Shown here one piece after another: positions 6,772 to 8,985 of a stretch of DNA of 8,985 nucleotides. Numbering within the stretch: position 1 is the stretch's first letter; every line of letters begins with the position of its first letter. Under the pieces are notes generated by a model. It saw only the letters and a list, made by a program, of their open reading frames with translations. It ran no database searches and was not told the origin of the DNA. A program made the position numbers and the translations under genes. Origin of the DNA: an uncultured Rhodanobacter sp. (GTDB taxonomy: Bacteria; Pseudomonadota; Gammaproteobacteria; Xanthomonadales; Rhodanobacteraceae); assembly GCA_903827735.1 (NCBI GenBank), contig CAIKJM010000180.1:1-8985 (forward strand), written 5' to 3'.

Positions 6772-7809
6772 TTAGTGCCAGGAACACACCACCTTGCCGC
6801 AGACGCCCGCGTCCATCAGGTCGAAGCCCTTCTGGAAATCGTCGATGGCGATCTGATGGGTGAGCACCTTCTGCAGCGGAAAGCCGGTCAGGACCATCTG
6901 GGTCATTTTGTACCAGGTCTCGTACATGCGGCGGCCGTAGATGCCCTGCAGGGTCAGACCCTTGAAGATCACCTTGTCCCAGTCGATGCCGGCACCGCGC
7001 GGCATGATGCCTAGCATGGCGATCTTGCCGCCGTGGTACATGCAGTCGAGCATGTCGCCGAACGCGCGCGGGTTGCCGCTCATCTCCATGCCGACGTCAA
7101 AGCCCTCGATATGCAGATCGGCGATGGCGTCCTTGAGCGACTGCTTGGAAACATTGACCACCCGGGTCGCCCCCATGTCGGCGGCCAGCTTGAGGCGGTA
7201 ATCGTTGACGTCGGTCACCACCACATTGCGCGCGCCCACGTGCTTGGCGATACCGGCGGCAATGATACCGATCGGGCCGGCGCCGGTAATCAGCACGTCT
7301 TCGCCGATCAGGTCGAACTCCAGCGCGCAGTGCGCGGCGTTGCCGTAAGGATCGAAGAACGCCGCCAGTTCGGACGGAATCTGATCGGGAATTGGCCACA
7401 GGTTGGACGCCGGCATGGCCATGTATTCGGCGAACGCGCCGTTGCGATTTACGCCGATGCCGACGGTGTTCGGGCAAAGGTGCGTGCGGCCGCCGCGGCA
7501 GTTGCGGCAGTGACCGCAAACGATATGACCTTCAGCGGACACGCGGTCGCCAATCTTGTAGCCGGTCACACCCGGGCCCATTTCGACGATGCGGCCGACA
7601 AACTCATGGCCGATGGTCAGGCCGGGGTTGATGGTCCGCTGCGACCACTCGTCCCACTTGTAGATGTGCAGATCGGTGCCGCAGATCGCGGTCTTCTCCA
7701 TCTTGATCAGCACTTCGTTCGGGCCAATCTGCGGAATCGGCACCTCTTCCATCCAGATACCCTGCTCGGGCTTGCGCTTGACCAGGGCTTTCATTGTCTG
7801 CTGCTGCAT
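6772..7809 (-). CDS. tdh: L-threonine 3-dehydrogenase (zinc, NAD-dependent)
   Basis: This enzyme oxidises L-threonine to 2-amino-3-ketobutyrate with NAD+, supplying the substrate of Kbl; it is cytosolic and usually tetrameric. The 345 residues match the medium-chain dehydrogenase Tdh family end to end. Catalytic zinc ligands are Cys43 (TAICGTDLHIY) and His68-Glu69 (GHEFVG). The structural zinc site is Cys98, Cys101, Cys104 and Cys112 (CGHCRNCRGGRTHLC). The nucleotide-binding loop is GAGPIG at 176-181, with Asp200 at the end of the second strand, where it should contact the NAD ribose. Further family motifs are FDPYGNAAH, EMSGNPRAF and the C-terminal IDDFQKGFDLMDAG. The annotated start (ATG 7809) gives four more residues than E. 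coli Tdh (341 aa). An internal ATG at 7794 (MKALVKRKPEQG) matches the usual family N-terminus, and neither has a strong Shine-Dalgarno. A TATAAT box lies 34 bases upstream. The next gene downstream on the strand is the DUF748 gene, then kbl. Confidence 0.97.
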   Translation of the reverse strand: MQQQTMKALVKRKPEQGIWMEEVPIPQIGPNEVLIKMEKTAICGTDLHIYKWDEWSQRTINPGLTIGHEFVGRIVEMGPGVTGYKIGDRVSAEGHIVCGHCRNCRGGRTHLCPNTVGIGVNRNGAFAEYMAMPASNLWPIPDQIPSELAAFFDPYGNAAHCALEFDLIGEDVLITGAGPIGIIAAGIAKHVGARNVVVTDVNDYRLKLAADMGATRVVNVSKQSLKDAIADLHIEGFDVGMEMSGNPRAFGDMLDCMYHGGKIAMLGIMPRGAGIDWDKVIFKGLTLQGIYGRRMYETWYKMTQMVLTGFPLQKVLTHQIAIDDFQKGFDLMDAGVCGKVVCSWH

Positions 7810-7842
7810 GGGATATCCGGGGACGAGTGGATGAAATTGATC

Positions 7843-7848
7843 ATTATA
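7843..7848 (-). promoter_or_regulatory. Probable -10 box of the tdh promoter
   Basis: On the minus strand the hexamer is a perfect TATAAT, ending 34 bases before the tdh ATG at 7809. Initiation would fall near 7836, giving a leader of about 27 bases. The region 17 bases upstream reads GGCGCC, so there is no recognisable -35 and no extended -10 TG. A promoter that lacks a -35 often depends on an activator; an inverted repeat centred near -44 (7869-7892) could be its site. The box is seen; its activity is inferred. Confidence 0.5.
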
Positions 7849-7868
7849 GATCGCCTCGACCCTCCGGC

Positions 7869-7892
7869 GCCCTGACGCGCTGCGTCATGGGC
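7869..7892. promoter_or_regulatory. Bulged inverted repeat upstream of tdh (operator or hairpin)
   Basis: A perfect inner inverted repeat, TGACGC and GCGTCA around GCT (7873-7887), is extended by GCCC (7869-7872) and GGGC (7889-7892) with one unpaired base at 7888. In RNA it would form a 10-bp stem with one bulge. It lies in the gap between the secreted-protein stop and the tdh -10 box. Two readings are possible: a protein-binding site near -44 of the tdh promoter, or a hairpin ending the upstream transcript. No T tract follows on either strand, so a classic intrinsic terminator is unlikely. Confidence 0.4.
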
Positions 7893-7911
7893 GATACGAC
7901 CCGGCGAGGAT

Positions 7912-8631
7912 TCAGATATCCAGCCGGTCGTAGCTGCGTTTGAATACGATGGGCTGTCTTGCCGTTGGCGTCGTCCACTGCTCGGTCACGGTCAAATGAT
8001 GGCCATCGGCCGATTTCACCCAAAACTCGTCCAGGTGCGTGCCGCCATCGAACTGCATGCTGATCGACAGGCCATCGGTGTAGTTTCTCGTTTGCACCAC
8101 CGCGCTGCCGTTGAGCGACTGCTGCGCGACGCCATCCAGCCTGGCGTTGAGTTGATCGCTGTCGCTCAAGGCGACCTGCATGTGTTTGGCGTCCTGTTGC
8201 ACGTTGAGGATGGAGTCGTTCGCTAGCAATGGAGGCGGCGTGTCGACGATTGGCGACACGCCGTCGGTGCTGCTGTCTTTGCTCTGGTTGCGATTGCCGC
8301 CGTGGCCGTGGCCTCCACCACCGCCCATGCCGCCACCCATACCACCACCACCGCCGTGACCACCGCCGCGACCGCCATGCGAATTCGATGCGCTGCTCGG
8401 CGGGGTACTGCTGGTGGAAGCGCTGGCCGGTAGTTGTGCTGCGGCCTCTTCGCGCTTTCGCTCGGCGCGCAGTCGTGCGGCGATCTGGTCGGGGCTATCG
8501 CTCTGCTGATCGTTCAAGCGCCAGATGCCGCTGAAATCGGGCAGGGCAGGCGCGGCCGCGGCGGCAACGCCACCGAGGGCGGGCCCGCCAACGGCGATGA
8601 ACACGAAAAGGAAGCGAGGCAAATTGGGCAT
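7912..8631 (-). CDS. Secreted Gly/His-rich protein of unknown function
   Basis: I do not recognise a characterised homologue. The 239-residue product starts with a short hydrophobic stretch (FLFVFIAVGG) and an Ala-rich tail, a signal peptide probably cleaved around residues 25-28. The mature protein begins near LPDFSGIWRLND, a motif type common at the start of small secreted beta-sheet domains. A charged helix follows (IAARLRAERKREEAAAQ), then a Ser/Thr/Pro linker, then a Gly-His-Met stretch at residues 85-112 (bases 8296-8379). The final 110 residues have alternating polar and hydrophobic positions that suggest a compact beta domain, and they end in YDRLDI. The His and Met residues could bind metal (inference). 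ATG 8631 was chosen; a TTG two codons upstream is the only other nearby start, and there is no convincing Shine-Dalgarno. It is divergent from miaA, and tdh starts 102 bases after its stop. Confidence 0.75.
   Translation of the reverse strand: MPNLPRFLFVFIAVGGPALGGVAAAAAPALPDFSGIWRLNDQQSDSPDQIAARLRAERKREEAAAQLPASASTSSTPPSSASNSHGGRGGGHGGGGGMGGGMGGGGGHGHGGNRNQSKDSSTDGVSPIVDTPPPLLANDSILNVQQDAKHMQVALSDSDQLNARLDGVAQQSLNGSAVVQTRNYTDGLSISMQFDGGTHLDEFWVKSADGHHLTVTEQWTTPTARQPIVFKRSYDRLDI
8296..8379 (-). repeat. Gly/His/Met low-complexity coding segment
   Basis: Within the secreted-protein gene, 28 codons encode almost only Gly with five His and two Met, including GGMGGGM and HGHGG units. The DNA is accordingly a run of degenerate GGN-type codons (CCN on the plus strand) and is prone to length change by slippage or recombination. 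The protein segment is expected to be a flexible linker; the His/Met spacing leaves metal binding open. Confidence 0.8.
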
Positions 8632-8712
8632 GGTCAACGTCGTCGTGATGAGGGTGGTTGCTCAGATAAGCCGGCTGCCGCTGCAGCGCCTCTTCAATCG
8701 CTGCGAACCGGT

Positions 8713-8735
8713 ACTTGGACGGCTCCGTCACAAGT
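8713..8735. promoter_or_regulatory. Inverted repeat in the divergent miaA/secreted-gene intergenic region
   Basis: ACTTG (8713-8717) pairs with CAAGT (8731-8735), and GACGG (8718-8722) pairs with CCGTC (8725-8729), with A8730 unpaired. The hairpin would have nine or ten pairs and a very small loop. It lies in the 159-bp stretch between the divergent starts at 8631 and 8791, about 55 bases from miaA, so an operator for one or both genes is possible. It is followed on the plus strand by only three T, so it is a poor terminator. Nothing else clear is visible in this stretch. Confidence 0.35.
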
Positions 8736-8790
8736 TTCGCACCAGCGCCTAACGATGCGTGGTTGCGTAACAGACCTTTACAATGCGTCG

Positions 8791-8985
8791 ATGCCCATCG
8801 ATCAGCGCCCGCTTGCCATCTTCCTCATGGGCCCCACGGCTTCAGGCAAAACAGCGCTGGCATGCGAACTGAGCGATCAGTTTCCGCTGGACCTGGTTAG
8901 TGTCGACTCGGCACTGGTTTATCGCGGCATGAACATCGGCACGGCGAAGCCGGATGCGTCCACGCTGGCGCGCTATCCGCACGCG
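8791..8985 (+). CDS. miaA: tRNA dimethylallyltransferase, N-terminal part (3' truncated by window edge)
   Basis: MiaA adds a dimethylallyl group to N6 of A37 in tRNAs that read codons starting with U, improving reading-frame maintenance. The first 65 codons are present and run to the window edge without a stop. The P-loop MGPTASGKT (residues 13-21) binds the phosphates. The motif VDSALVYRGMNIGTAKP (38-54) holds the conserved Asp-Ser and the Tyr-Arg-Gly-Met segment typical of gammaproteobacterial MiaA. ATG 8791 starts the family-typical N-terminus; an ATG at 8783 is in another frame. No Shine-Dalgarno is visible. A TACAAT hexamer at 8779-8784 would place transcription initiation at or next to the ATG, so a leaderless message is possible (inference). 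Confidence 0.95.
   Translation, partial: MPIDQRPLAIFLMGPTASGKTALACELSDQFPLDLVSVDSALVYRGMNIGTAKPDASTLARYPHA

Noticed and set aside
6761..6774. Short inverted repeat AAGCG-CAG-CGCTT at the tdh stop as a terminator
   Set aside because: Only five stem pairs, overlapping the stop codon and followed by just three T; too weak to call, and it would not exclude read-through into the DUF748 gene.
8296..8379. Repetitive CCN/GGN DNA as a CRISPR-like or satellite array
   Set aside because: There is no fixed repeat unit or spacer; the pattern is explained by Gly codons within an open reading frame.
8495..8731. A 78-codon minus-strand frame across the start of the secreted-protein gene (GTG start, MTEPSKYRFAAIEEALQRQP)
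   Set aside because: The first 33 codons have plausible codon use, so a small upstream peptide is not excluded. The rest turns Arg-rich where it overlaps the signal-peptide gene, and no Shine-Dalgarno or motif supports it.

Overview
The window looks like chromosomal core sequence from a GC-rich gammaproteobacterium. The Tdh, Kbl, MiaA and OmpA-family proteins, and the style of the DUF748 envelope protein, fit the Xanthomonadales (Rhodanobacteraceae or Xanthomonadaceae, for example a Dyella/Rhodanobacter-like organism). That placement rests on recalled protein similarity only. I see no insertion sequence, phage gene, CRISPR array, tRNA, rRNA or integration scar.

Layout: (1) 1-713, plus strand: the 3' part of an OmpA-family outer-membrane porin, with the end of the beta-barrel, a Pro-Ala hinge, a calcium-binding Asp-rich repeat and a peptidoglycan-binding domain. 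A textbook terminator follows at 733-761. (2) About 862-1635, plus: an S4-domain RsuA/RluB-type rRNA pseudouridine synthase. It converges almost end to end (14 bp gap) on the next block. (3) 1650-8631, minus: four genes in a row. In transcription order they are a secreted Gly/His-rich protein of unknown function, tdh (threonine 3-dehydrogenase), a 1.2-thousand-residue AsmA-like DUF748 inner-membrane/periplasmic protein, and kbl (2-amino-3-ketobutyrate CoA ligase). (4) 8791 to the right edge, plus: the first 65 codons of miaA, divergent from the secreted-protein gene.

Tdh and Kbl are the two consecutive enzymes that turn threonine into glycine plus acetyl-CoA, and in many bacteria their genes are adjacent. 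Here the large DUF748 gene sits between them, with short gaps, so a tdh-DUF748-kbl transcript is plausible. A perfect TATAAT box lies just upstream of tdh, with a bulged inverted repeat further upstream. An 11-bp tandem repeat in front of the DUF748 gene suggests that gene may also have its own regulated promoter.

The most interesting observation is that the C-terminus of the DUF748 protein reads like an OmpA-type peptidoglycan-binding fold split by an insert of about 70 residues. It keeps both the Asp and the Arg that contact peptidoglycan in OmpA. I see no clear evidence of a wholly new multi-gene system; most of the window is recognisable housekeeping content.
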